Source: CAYSIX01 sp964431205 (lineage in GTDB: Bacteria; Planctomycetota; Phycisphaerae; Phycisphaerales; Phycisphaeraceae). Taken from it: a stretch of 15,496 nucleotides of DNA. Made by a program: the position numbers and the translations under genes. The notes under the pieces are model-generated. The model ran no database searches. It worked only from the letters and a program-made list of their open reading frames with translations, and was not told the origin of the DNA. The stretch lies in assembly GCA_964431205.1 (NCBI GenBank), contig CAYSIX010000084.1:1-15496 (forward strand). The letters run 5' to 3'. Each line of letters opens with the position of its first letter. Position 1 is the stretch's first letter. Positions 1 through 7,341 of this stretch are shown one piece after another.

Positions 1-231
1 GGACTCGCCGGCGCCCTTCTTGATCGCGTTCTCGATCGTGTCCTTGGGCATGTTGGCGGCCTTGGCGTCGTCGATGGCGTAGCGCAGGGCCAGGTTCATC
101 GCCGGGTCGGCCCCGCCGTTGCGGGCCGCGACGATGATCGCCCGCGCGCACTTGCTCCACATCTTGCTGCGACGGGCGTCCTGGCGTGCCTTGCGGTGCT
201 TGATGTTGGCCCATTTGCTGTGGCCGGCCAT
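1..231 (-). CDS. yebC: YebC/PmpR (TACO1) family protein, 5' part only
   Basis: This is the N-terminal 77 codons of a gene that continues past the left edge of the window. The reverse strand reads ATG at 231-229 and begins MAGHSKWANIKHRKARQDA, the hallmark start of the YebC/TACO1 family, followed by a region ending NMPKDTIENAIKKGAG, also typical. Full-length members are about 240-250 aa, so roughly a third is present. Family proteins were long annotated as DNA-binding regulators (PmpR) and have more recently been linked to translation, including relief of ribosome stalling at proline-rich stretches; the human relative TACO1 is a mitochondrial translational activator. The start is supported by GGAG at 243-240, 8 nt upstream, and by a good promoter further up. 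The gene is divergent from the sigma factor gene. The family call is very secure; the molecular role here is not decided by the sequence. Confidence 0.95.
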   Translation of the reverse strand, partial: MAGHSKWANIKHRKARQDARRSKMWSKCARAIIVAARNGGADPAMNLALRYAIDDAKAANMPKDTIENAIKKGAGES

Positions 232-257
232 GGTCGATGCTCCAGCGAAAGAACACC

Positions 258-287
258 ATTCTAGGCGATCGGGCCCGGGGACCCCAA
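258..287 (-). promoter_or_regulatory. Probable housekeeping promoter of the yebC-family gene
   Basis: On the minus strand TTGGGG (287-282) and TAGAAT (263-258) are separated by 18 nt. Transcription would start near 251, giving a leader of about 20 nt that contains the GGAG ribosome site. The same pair of hexamers occurs upstream of the kinase gene, which strengthens the call. It is inferred from sequence only. Confidence 0.55.
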
Positions 288-310
288 GCGGCGTGGCGGG
301 GCAGAAAATC

Positions 311-339
311 CTGGGTTTTGTTCGCCCAGACGGTAGAAT
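311..339 (+). promoter_or_regulatory. Possible promoter of the sigma factor / surface protein 1 operon
   Basis: CTGGGT (311-316), a 17-nt spacer and TAGAAT (334-339, continuing as TAGAATGG) lie upstream of the sigma factor. The -10 is identical to those before yebC and the kinase, while the -35 is weaker. Transcription from about 346 would leave a leader of roughly 160 nt before the ATG at 505. Apart from this and the yebC promoter I see nothing else convincing between 232 and 504: no RNA gene and no convincing small ORF. Confidence 0.4.
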
Positions 340-504
340 GGTCGCGGTCGGCCCGTGGGTGGGCATCTTTATCGTGCTGGGGTGAAAGGTCGGCGGCGGG
401 CGGAGGTATTCACGGTTAGTCGGCGGTTGTGCACCGCAGCGGCCGGCGGTCGGTCGGTCCGGAGGCCGAGCGGCTGGAAGTCGAGCGCCAGGAGAGGTCA
501 GACC

Positions 505-1146
505 ATGAGTTCATCGCCGGTCACCCGTGAGAGCCTGCTGGTCCGCGTTCGCGACGCCGACGATCGCGAGGCGTGGGGCCAGTTCGTCGAGCTGTACACG
601 CCGCTGATCTATCGTTACTGCCGCAAGCGCGGCCTGCAGGACGCCGACGCGGCCGACGTCGCCCAGGACGCGCTCCAGTCGATCGCGCGGGCGATGCCCG
701 GGTTCCGGTACGACCGCGACCAGGGCACGTTCCGGTCGTGGCTGTTCACCGTCACCCGCAGCAAGCTCTACAATCACTTTGGCAAACGCCAGCGACAGCC
801 CCGCGGCACGGGCGAGCATGGCGTCGGTACCCTCCAGCGCCTCGACCGCNNNNNNNNNNCGGGCGAGACGATGATGGTCGAGCTGCTCGACGCCCAGCCC
901 AGCCCCGCGGACGAGGACGAGTGGGAGAAGGAGTACCAGAAACACATGTTCGAATGGGCCTGTGCGCAGGTCCGCGACCAGTTCGAGCCGACCACGTGGC
1001 AGGCGTTCGAGCTGACGGCGGTGCGTGACATGGACCCCAAGGCCGCCGCCGATCGCCTCGGCGTGAGCGTGAACGTGGTGTACGTCTCGAAGAGTCGGGT
1101 GCTCTCGCGGTTGCGGGAGAAGATCAGGGAGGCGGAGGGCGAATGA
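505..1146 (+). CDS. ECF-like sigma-70 family RNA polymerase sigma factor (contains assembly gap)
   Basis: This is a 213-aa two-domain sigma factor (sigma2 + sigma4, no sigma1.1 or sigma3), the layout of extracytoplasmic-function sigma factors. Region 2 spans about residues 22-92, with DVAQDAL near 51-57 and GTFRSWLFTVTRSKLYNHF near 74-92, the region expected to contact core polymerase and the -10 element. Region 4 spans about 160-208, with a helix-turn-helix in DPKAAADRLGVSVNVVYVSKSRV for -35 recognition. The ending is common in planctomycete sigma factors. The ATG at 505 was chosen over upstream in-frame starts because AGGAGAGG (490-497) sits 7 nt before it and the family homology begins there. 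Ten Ns at 850-859 fall in the variable linker; the frame is kept across them, but the true gap length is unknown. The stop is 4 nt before the GTG of the next gene, so the two are very likely one operon. No anti-sigma gene follows. Confidence 0.9.
   Translation: MSSSPVTRESLLVRVRDADDREAWGQFVELYTPLIYRYCRKRGLQDADAADVAQDALQSIARAMPGFRYDRDQGTFRSWLFTVTRSKLYNHFGKRQRQPRGTGEHGVGTLQRLDRXXXXGETMMVELLDAQPSPADEDEWEKEYQKHMFEWACAQVRDQFEPTTWQAFELTAVRDMDPKAAADRLGVSVNVVYVSKSRVLSRLREKIREAEGE
850..859. other. Assembly gap (10 Ns) inside the sigma factor gene
   Basis: Ten undetermined bases interrupt the linker between sigma regions 2 and 4. The reading frame is open and homologous on both sides, so a genuine frameshift is not indicated, but four residues (about 116-119) and the true length of the linker are unknown. 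Confidence 0.99.
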
Positions 1147-1150
1147 ACGG

Positions 1151-2935
1151 GTGAGTATTCAACGGACAAGACGATCGATCGCGGCGACGGGGCGGCGAAG
1201 GCGCGCCGCGTTGCGGCGCATCGCGGGCCGTGGCGGTGTCGCCGTCTTGGTGGCGGCGATGGGCGGCCCGGCGCTCGCCGCGTTCGATGCCACGCTCGAG
1301 CTGAACGAGTGGATCGCCCCGCCCCAGGAGCCGGGCGACTTCTTCGAGCCGGACAACTGGAGCTTCCAGCAGGTCCCGGGCGAGGGCACCGCGGTGATCG
1401 ACAACGGCGGGACGGCGCTGCTGCGTGGGGGCAAGACCGCGGCGACCGTCCTGCTCGGCTACACGCCCTCGGGCAAGGTCTTCGAGCAGCGCGGCATGGG
1501 CACGCTCGTCGTCGGCGAGGGCGGGTTCCTGGCCGGTGATCTTCAGGTCGGCGCCCAGGGCGACGGCCGGCTGGTCGTCGAAGCCGACGGCCGGATCAAC
1601 AACGACCAGATCGTGCTCGGGTTCGACTTCGACGAGTTCGGGCTGGTCAACGGCAAGCCCACGCCCAACCTGCCGATCTCGCCGCCGCCGCCGTCGGGTC
1701 TGGTCGAGCAGCTCGCCGGCAGCGAGGTCGTGACCGACTGGCTGACGATCGGCCGCGAGGGCGAGGGCAAGTACGAGATGCGCGGCGGGACGCTCGGCGT
1801 CGCCATGGACATGGTCCTGGGCCAGAAGCTGTCGGATCATCCCAGCGAGTTCGCCGGGCGCGGCGAGTTCATCCACGCCCTGGGCACGGTGCAGGTCGGA
1901 CGCGACCTGGTCCTCGGCGACGCGGCGGGCACGTTCGGCGGCTACGGTTTCGAGTCGCGACGCGTGATCCCGTCGCTCGCCGTTGGCGGCGCGATCCACG
2001 TCGGCCGCCGCGGCACCGGCGTGTTCGACCTCGGCGGGGGCGACGTCACCGCCGGGCAGGTGCTCGTCGGCAGCGGCATCGGCGGCCAAGGCACGATCGA
2101 GCAGGCTTCGTTCTCGACGCTCAGCACCGACGTGCTCATCCTCGGCGCCGCCGACAACTCGGTCGGTGAGTACCTGATCAGCCGCGGCGCCCTCAACGTC
2201 GAGGACGCCCTGATCGTCAGCGCCTCGGGCAACGAGGGCGGTGGCCTGGCCGGCGACGGCCGCGGCACCTCCTCGCTCGTGCGAAACGCCACCGGCCTGT
2301 TCACCGTCCGCGGCAACGACGCCGAGATCAACGTCGGCCGCATACTCGCCCAGGGCGACCACCCCATGTTCCGCTTCGAGTTCGCCAGCCAGGGCGTCAG
2401 CCCCATCCACATCACCGGCAAGCAGACGACCGACCTGACCCGCGCCATGATCGACCTCGACCTGCTTCCCGCCGTCCAGATCGAACGCGGCCAGACCTTC
2501 ACGCTCTTCGAGTCCGTCGCGCCCATCCTCTTCAACCCCGACCTGATCGACCCGTTCGACGAGGGCGTCTGGGACATCTTCATCCAGGACGAGGGCGGCA
2601 TGACCAAGATGTTCGCCAGCTTCATCTTCCTGCCCGGCGACTTCGACCTGGACGGCGACGTGGACGCGTTCGACCTGGGCATCTGGCAGGCGGGATTCGG
2701 CACCGAGAGCGGCGCGTTCGTCACCGACGGCGACGCGGACCTGGACGGCGACGTGGACGCGTTCGACCTGGGCATCTGGCAGGCGACCTTCGGCACCGGC
2801 GGGGCGGAAGTGCCCGAGCCGGGCGTCGCGGTGCTATTCGTGTCGCTGTGGCCGTGGGTCGTTCGCGGGCGACGTGAGCGCGCGGCGGTCGGGCCGAACC
2901 GTCATCCGGCGCGTCGTGCAGAGCCCCACTTCTGA
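1151..2935 (+). CDS. Secreted surface protein 1: beta-repeat passenger, dockerin-type repeats, PEP-CTERM signal
   Basis: This 594-aa protein starts at GTG 1151, with GGAGGG at 1134-1139. Residues 1-40 form an arginine-rich signal peptide (hydrophobic GVAVLVAAM, cleavage near GGPALAA). Residues about 50-400 hold degenerate glycine-rich units such as GTLVVGEGGFLAGDLQVG, GKYEMRGGTLGVAMDMVLG and GVFDLGGGDVTAGQVLVG, like the repeats associated with type V secretion passengers and PEP-CTERM proteins; they should fold as a beta-helix. Two calcium loops of dockerin type (DxDxDGxVDxxDL, each ending GIWQ) start near residues 497 and 528. From 554 comes VPEPG, a hydrophobic stretch and RGRRER, a PEP-CTERM sorting signal normally processed by an exosortase. 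Seventeen extra residues follow, which is unusual. The gene is coupled to the upstream sigma factor and overlaps the facing regulator gene by 34 bp at its 3' end. Ligand and function are unknown. Confidence 0.85.
   Translation: MSIQRTRRSIAATGRRRRAALRRIAGRGGVAVLVAAMGGPALAAFDATLELNEWIAPPQEPGDFFEPDNWSFQQVPGEGTAVIDNGGTALLRGGKTAATVLLGYTPSGKVFEQRGMGTLVVGEGGFLAGDLQVGAQGDGRLVVEADGRINNDQIVLGFDFDEFGLVNGKPTPNLPISPPPPSGLVEQLAGSEVVTDWLTIGREGEGKYEMRGGTLGVAMDMVLGQKLSDHPSEFAGRGEFIHALGTVQVGRDLVLGDAAGTFGGYGFESRRVIPSLAVGGAIHVGRRGTGVFDLGGGDVTAGQVLVGSGIGGQGTIEQASFSTLSTDVLILGAADNSVGEYLISRGALNVEDALIVSASGNEGGGLAGDGRGTSSLVRNATGLFTVRGNDAEINVGRILAQGDHPMFRFEFASQGVSPIHITGKQTTDLTRAMIDLDLLPAVQIERGQTFTLFESVAPILFNPDLIDPFDEGVWDIFIQDEGGMTKMFASFIFLPGDFDLDGDVDAFDLGIWQAGFGTESGAFVTDGDADLDGDVDAFDLGIWQATFGTGGAEVPEPGVAVLFVSLWPWVVRGRRERAAVGPNRHPARRAEPHF
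2645..2785 (+). repeat. 48-bp perfect direct repeat encoding the two dockerin-type loops of surface protein 1
   Basis: Positions 2645-2692 and 2738-2785 are identical over 48 bp, offset by 93 bp in the same reading frame. Each encodes DLDGDVDAFDLGIWQA. Identity at every third base, beyond what the protein requires, points to recent duplication or gene conversion rather than ancient divergence. Confidence 0.9.
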
Positions 2936-3576
2936 AAGTACTCGAGGACGGACGCGGTGTTGTAGAAGCCTTGGAGCTGCGCGAGCCGACCGCGCTCGAA
3001 GACCATGTGGATCGTGACCAGCCCGCCGCGCGGCAGGGGCGGGGTGCCGTGGAAGGCGACGCGCTCGTGGCCCCAGGCGACGACGCGATTGCCCTGGCTG
3101 AGCATGGCGGGCGCGGCGAACATGGCCTTGTCCGGGCGATAGAAGAGGCCGAAGAAGGTGTGAAAGAAACGGTCTAAGCCGTCGATGGACTCGTACCGGC
3201 CGGCGAAGGGGATCTGGCGGGGGTCGCCGTCCACCCAAGCCGTCACGCGGGGTGAGAGCAGCGACCGGCAGGCGGCGACGGTGTCGCGCTCGTGGCGGGC
3301 GTAGGCGCGGATGAACCGTCGGGCCAGCGCCAACGGGTCGTGGATCAGGTCCTCGGGGGTGAGCCGGTGATCCGGCGTGTCGAGCGTGGCGGCCAGGATC
3401 TCGATGGTGTCCGGGTGCAGCGAGCCGCCGGCTTCGGCCTTGGCGATCAGGCGGACGCTGTAGCCGCTGCGGGCGGCCAGCTCTTCCTGCGTCCACCGCC
3501 GCCGGCGGCGCCGCTCTCGCAGCAGACGACCGTTCACCGGACAGGAACGACGGGTTGGCGCATGAGTCCAACTCAT
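2902..3576 (-). CDS. Helix-turn-helix (XRE-type) regulator with C-terminal NTF2/SnoaL-like domain
   Basis: This 224-aa protein has an XRE-type helix-turn-helix at about residues 15-70 (NGRLLRERRRRRRWTQEELAARSG followed in most relatives by SVRLIAKAEAGG, with the second helix and turn well conserved). Residues about 84-215 resemble an NTF2/SnoaL-like fold (ARRFIRAY, GLDRFFHTFFGLF, VAWGHERV, VTIHMVFERGRL). Such fusions are typical one-component regulators in which the NTF2 pocket may bind a small ligand; the ligand is unknown. ATG 3576 was chosen because homology begins shortly after it; it has no clear ribosome site of its own, and the adjacent in-frame GTG (3579) is possible. The in-frame extension further upstream looks non-coding. 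Its A is shared with the TGA of a possible leader ORF, suggesting translational coupling. It lies between two surface-protein genes, so control of one or both is an inference. Confidence 0.8.
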   Translation of the reverse strand: MSWTHAPTRRSCPVNGRLLRERRRRRRWTQEELAARSGYSVRLIAKAEAGGSLHPDTIEILAATLDTPDHRLTPEDLIHDPLALARRFIRAYARHERDTVAACRSLLSPRVTAWVDGDPRQIPFAGRYESIDGLDRFFHTFFGLFYRPDKAMFAAPAMLSQGNRVVAWGHERVAFHGTPPLPRGGLVTIHMVFERGRLAQLQGFYNTASVLEYFQKWGSARRAG

Positions 3577-3656
3577 CACGCGGCCCCGTGTCGAGCACCG
3601 CCTTTCCGGGGCACCCGCGGTCGGGTGCCATTCTGGATTCGCGAATTGCCAGCCAC
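3576..3656 (-). CDS. Possible 26-codon leader ORF upstream of the HTH regulator
   Basis: A GTG at 3656-3654 follows AAGGAGG (3669-3663) with a 6-nt spacer, the best Shine-Dalgarno sequence in the window. The frame runs 26 codons (starting VAGNSRIQNG, rich in Arg, Gly and Pro) and stops at TGA 3578-3576, whose last base is the first base of the regulator's ATG (TGATG). This is the geometry of translational coupling through a leader peptide. No protein family is recognised. Alternatives are a frameshifted N-terminus of the regulator or chance. Confidence 0.35.
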   Translation of the reverse strand: MAGNSRIQNGTRPRVPRKGGARHGAA

Positions 3657-3951
3657 CTCGTACCTCCTTGAGTGTATCGTCGCGGGCTCGGTGGTCCACC
3701 CCCGCGGGGCGAATCGTCGCTAACTTTATGCGTGATATTGGGTTGCGCGCCGGCCGCGCGTAGGCCCGCGTCGCCGCGTGCAGGTTCCGTGCATGGTGGC
3801 GGCGCCCCGGCCGCGGTAGGCTCTCGATCGGACAAGCTACCGCTCCGGGCGGCGCCGACCGGTCATCTCCGATCGCTTGAAGCCGGTGGGCCCACGACGG
3901 GTCGTGGCGGTGTCGCCGGAAGCCCTGATCCACTCACACGGAGGGCGCCCG
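3577..3951. other. Divergent intergenic region between the HTH regulator and surface protein 2
   Basis: This 375-bp stretch must hold the start signals of both divergent genes. It contains the leader ORF with AAGGAGG, a comparatively AT-rich patch at about 3720-3740, and a perfect 6-bp inverted repeat CCACGA/TCGTGG (3892-3897 and 3902-3907, 4-nt loop) about 45 bp before the surface protein ATG, which could be an operator or chance. TTGGGT (3738-3743) is followed 17 nt later only by TAGGCC, a poor -10. No confident promoter was found on either strand. Confidence 0.5.
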
Positions 3952-6900
3952 ATGCGATTCCCCCACCCCTGTCTGAACGTGCCGATTCCGGTGACGGCTC
4001 TGATCGTCCTGCTGTGGCTGCTTGCGCCGCCGGTCCACGCCAACCACGACGGCGAACACCGGTGGATCGACCCGAACGGTGGGGCGTGGGTCGACCCGTT
4101 CAACTGGGACCCGGCCGCCCTTCCCTTCGAGGACGACACCGCCCGCTTTGAACTCGTGGACGAGACGTACACGGTCGACTTCGGGTTCCTCGGCAACCCG
4201 CTGGACGTCCAGACGTTCCTGCTGTTCATCAGCGAGGGCGACGTCACGTTCGACCTGAACGACTCGACCTACACCGTCGGCCCCTCGTCGATCATCATCG
4301 GTCAGGGCAGCCACACGACCGGCACGCCCTTCGGGATCGTGGTGCCCAACACCGCTTCGCTGACCGTCGAGGACGGCCTGATGGTCGCCAACACGGTGGT
4401 CCTGGGTCTGAGTCGGATCGGCCTGCTCAACCAACCCAACGTCGGCACCTTGAACGTCCGCGGCGGGAGCTCCAACCTGCGCCTGACGGACGGGGGCAGC
4501 CTGATCGTCGGCAGTCGCGGCACGGGGTTCCTGAACGTCGGGCCCCGCGGCGTCGTGCGCAAACAGTTCTCCGACGATGAGCTGACCGTGCTCATCGGCC
4601 GCTTCGAGGAAGGTGTCGGCACGGTCAACGTCGATGGCGGCGGCTTGCCCACCGGCACCGCGTTCCTGCAGTTCCGACACCCCGACACCACCGTGCACGT
4701 CGGCGACGAGGGACAGGGCACGCTGAACGTGACCAACCGCGGCACCGCCTCGGCCGGCACCATCCACGTCGCGGCGCGGTCCGGCAGCACCGGCGACGTG
4801 CTGGTCGACACCGACGGCCGACTTCGCTTCGACCTGATGGTCGTCGGCGGCCGCGGGACCACCAACGGCGGCACGGGCACGCTGACGCTCACCGACGGCG
4901 GCGACACCGGCGGGCTCAACGACCCCAGCGGCACGCTGCGCATCCTCGACAACGGGATGGTCACCCTCGACGGGGGCGTGTTGCATCTCGAGACTCTCGA
5001 AAACAGCAACCCGGCCAACTTCGACTGGCAGGCCGGCCGACTCTGGCTCGACGGGATGGACCTGCCCGTCGGCACGGGCCAGGTGCTCGGCGACACGCTC
5101 ACGCTGCCCGACACGCACGCGCTGACCCTCGACAACGCGGGCCTGACGATCCAATCGAACGGCACGGTCAACCTGACCGGCGGTCGAATCTCGACCGACC
5201 GCCTCCAACGAGACCCGGGCGGCCTGTTCAACTGGAGCAGCGGCGAGTTGACGGTCCGGGAGATGGACGTCGTGATCGAGCCGGGCGGCCCGCTGGGCGC
5301 CGATCGCACGCTCGGCGCAGACTCCCGGCTGCTCGTCTTCGATTCGGTTTTCATCGGCGACACGGCAGCCGGTGCGCTGATGCTCACCGACGGCGCGACG
5401 GGCGAAACCTTCTCGCAAACAACGCTTGGAAGCGCCATGGGCTCCGACGGCACGCTGGCCATCGAGGGGCACGACAACGGTGCTCCGTCCGAGTGGCTGA
5501 CGGACGGGCTGGTCATCGCGGAGGCGGGCACGGGCACGGTCATGCTCTCGGGCGGCGCACAACTGAGATCGGAGACGCTCTCGATGGGCGTCGAGGCCGA
5601 CGCGATCGGGCAAGCGACCGCCGAGGGCGACGGCACGCTCTGGGAAGTGATCGCTGCAAACCAGGCCGACATGATCGTGGGCGGCGCCGGCGACGCGACG
5701 ATCCACATCCGCGGCGGCGCCCGGCTGCGGCTGGAGATGACCAACGCCGTGTTGGGCGAGCAATCGGGCGGCCGCGGCGTCGTCAACGTGAGCGGCGCCG
5801 GTTCAGAGTTGGGCTCCGATCAGCGGCCCGTGCTGCTCGGAGTCGGCGAGGAAGCGCACGGCGAGCTGAGCATCAGCGGCGGCGGCGTCGCGACTTTCAG
5901 GAAGGCGTCCGTGATCTCCGAAGGCACCAAGGCAACCGGCGTCGTCAACGTCGATGGAACCGACGCCGAGGGCAACGCCTCTCTCTTCAAGCCGCAGTTC
6001 CTCGACATGGCCAATGGAGAAGACGGCATGGCCGAGCTGAACATCACCGCCGGCGGACGCGTCGAAACGGGTGAGATGTTCACCGCCGCCATGGCGGGTT
6101 CGCGGGCCGAGATTCTCGTCGAGGGGGCCGGCTCCGAACTCATCGTCTCCGGCGGCACGCCCGACATCAACCTGGCCGACGACGGCGAGGCGTTTCTCGA
6201 CGTGACCCGGGGCGGGCGCGTGGAGGTCGGCGGCCTGAGCCTCGGCAACAACTCCGGTTCGGGGCACGTGACGGTCAGCGGCAGTCAGTCGCGCATCGCG
6301 ACGGACGAGATCGTCGCCGGGTTCACGGGCGTGGGTACGTTTGACATCAGCGACGGCGGCGTGGTCACGACCGGCACGAGCGTGTTCGTCGCCGAGCAAT
6401 CCACCGCGGAAGGCGTGATTGGTCTGGACGGCACGGGCAGCCGCTTCGAGGTGATGGACAATGTTTACCTCGGCGGGATCAGCGACGCCCCCGGCGGCAT
6501 GGCGACCATGACCGTCGGGAACGGCGCGACCTTCGACGTGGGGCAAACGCTTCGGGTCTGGGATCAAGGCGAAGTGAATCTCGCTGGCGGCACGCTCTCG
6601 ACCGACACCGTCGACGACACGCACGGCGGAACCTTCAACTTCACCGGCGGCCGCCTCGAGTTCAACCAGTTCCAGGGCACGCTCAACAACCAGGGCGGCA
6701 CGCTCGCGCCCGGCACCTCACCCGGCATCGCCTCGGTCAGCGGCAACTACATCCAGACCGCCGACGCGGCGCTGGAGATCGAGATCGCCGGCGATGACAA
6801 CGCCGACCCGATGAGCCCGCAGTTCGACGCGCTGGAGGTGGGCGAGATCGCCGTTCTGGACGGCCTCCTGCAAGTCCTCCTGCTCGACGGCTTCGAGCCG

Positions 6901-7341
6901 ACGCTCGGCACCGAGTTCGACGTGCTCACCACCGGGTCGGTGCGCAGCGGTGAGTTCGCCACCGTGCTGGCGCCGGTGTTTGGCGGGCTGACGCTTGAGC
7001 CCGTGTACCACGCGCAGGGCGTGACGCTCGAGGTCGTTGAGGTGACAATCATCCCGGGCGACGCGGACGGCGACGGCGACGTGGACGGCTTCGACCTGGG
7101 CATCTGGCAGACGCAGTTCGGCATGACGGGCGAGGGACTGAGCGCCGACTTCGACATGGACGGGGACGTGGACGGCTTCGACCTGGGCATCTGGCAGATC
7201 CACTTCGGCACGGGTCTGGCGAGCGTGTCGGGAGCGGACGGGTCCACCGTTCCGGAACCGGCGACGGCCGCGCTGCTGATCGCGCTGAGCGTCGGCGCCG
7301 CGTGCTGCCGCCGTGGCCGTTCGTTCAGCGTCGGCCGCTGA
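3952..7341 (+). CDS. Secreted surface protein 2: large beta-repeat passenger, dockerin-type repeats, PEP-CTERM signal
   Basis: This 1129-aa protein starts at ATG 3952, where GGAGGG (3940-3945) is 6 nt away; longer in-frame starts would spoil the signal peptide. Residues 1-30 are a clear signal peptide (hydrophobic TALIVLLWLL, cleavage after PVHA). Most of the protein (about 60-960) is glycine-rich repeats such as GTLNVRGGSSNLRLTDGGSL, GVVNVSGAGSELG and GELSISGGGVATF, of the type found in T5SS/PEP-CTERM passengers. The repeat region closes with GGTLAPGTSPG, a motif typical near the end of autotransporter passengers, but there is no outer-membrane barrel. Paired calcium loops begin near 1037 and 1066, both ending DLGIWQ as in surface protein 1. 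VPEPATAALLIA at about 1100 plus CCRRGR forms the PEP-CTERM signal. It probably ends at the cell surface after exosortase processing. It overlaps the kinase gene by 17 bp, tail to tail. Confidence 0.88.
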   Translation: MRFPHPCLNVPIPVTALIVLLWLLAPPVHANHDGEHRWIDPNGGAWVDPFNWDPAALPFEDDTARFELVDETYTVDFGFLGNPLDVQTFLLFISEGDVTFDLNDSTYTVGPSSIIIGQGSHTTGTPFGIVVPNTASLTVEDGLMVANTVVLGLSRIGLLNQPNVGTLNVRGGSSNLRLTDGGSLIVGSRGTGFLNVGPRGVVRKQFSDDELTVLIGRFEEGVGTVNVDGGGLPTGTAFLQFRHPDTTVHVGDEGQGTLNVTNRGTASAGTIHVAARSGSTGDVLVDTDGRLRFDLMVVGGRGTTNGGTGTLTLTDGGDTGGLNDPSGTLRILDNGMVTLDGGVLHLETLENSNPANFDWQAGRLWLDGMDLPVGTGQVLGDTLTLPDTHALTLDNAGLTIQSNGTVNLTGGRISTDRLQRDPGGLFNWSSGELTVREMDVVIEPGGPLGADRTLGADSRLLVFDSVFIGDTAAGALMLTDGATGETFSQTTLGSAMGSDGTLAIEGHDNGAPSEWLTDGLVIAEAGTGTVMLSGGAQLRSETLSMGVEADAIGQATAEGDGTLWEVIAANQADMIVGGAGDATIHIRGGARLRLEMTNAVLGEQSGGRGVVNVSGAGSELGSDQRPVLLGVGEEAHGELSISGGGVATFRKASVISEGTKATGVVNVDGTDAEGNASLFKPQFLDMANGEDGMAELNITAGGRVETGEMFTAAMAGSRAEILVEGAGSELIVSGGTPDINLADDGEAFLDVTRGGRVEVGGLSLGNNSGSGHVTVSGSQSRIATDEIVAGFTGVGTFDISDGGVVTTGTSVFVAEQSTAEGVIGLDGTGSRFEVMDNVYLGGISDAPGGMATMTVGNGATFDVGQTLRVWDQGEVNLAGGTLSTDTVDDTHGGTFNFTGGRLEFNQFQGTLNNQGGTLAPGTSPGIASVSGNYIQTADAALEIEIAGDDNADPMSPQFDALEVGEIAVLDGLLQVLLLDGFEPTLGTEFDVLTTGSVRSGEFATVLAPVFGGLTLEPVYHAQGVTLEVVEVTIIPGDADGDGDVDGFDLGIWQTQFGMTGEGLSADFDMDGDVDGFDLGIWQIHFGTGLASVSGADGSTVPEPATAALLIALSVGAACCRRGRSFSVGR
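7078..7198 (+). repeat. 34-bp perfect direct repeat encoding the two dockerin-type loops of surface protein 2
   Basis: Positions 7078-7111 and 7165-7198 are identical over 34 bp, offset by 87 bp in frame, encoding DVDGFDLGIWQ. They are also nearly identical to the corresponding copies in surface protein 1 (one codon, GGC for GCG, changes Ala to Gly), so four copies of this module lie within 4.6 kb. Confidence 0.9.

Noticed and set aside
338..385. A 15-codon ORF upstream of the sigma factor
   Set aside because: Its ATG overlaps the proposed -10 element and lies before the predicted transcription start; it has no ribosome site.
1151..1270. Twin-arginine signal in surface protein 1
   Set aside because: The N-region is Arg-rich, but the RR-x-F-L-K type consensus is not present; an ordinary Sec signal explains it.
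3934..5763. A 609-codon minus-strand frame inside surface protein 2
   Set aside because: No start context or family-like sequence; the plus strand has a signal peptide, repeats and sorting signal.
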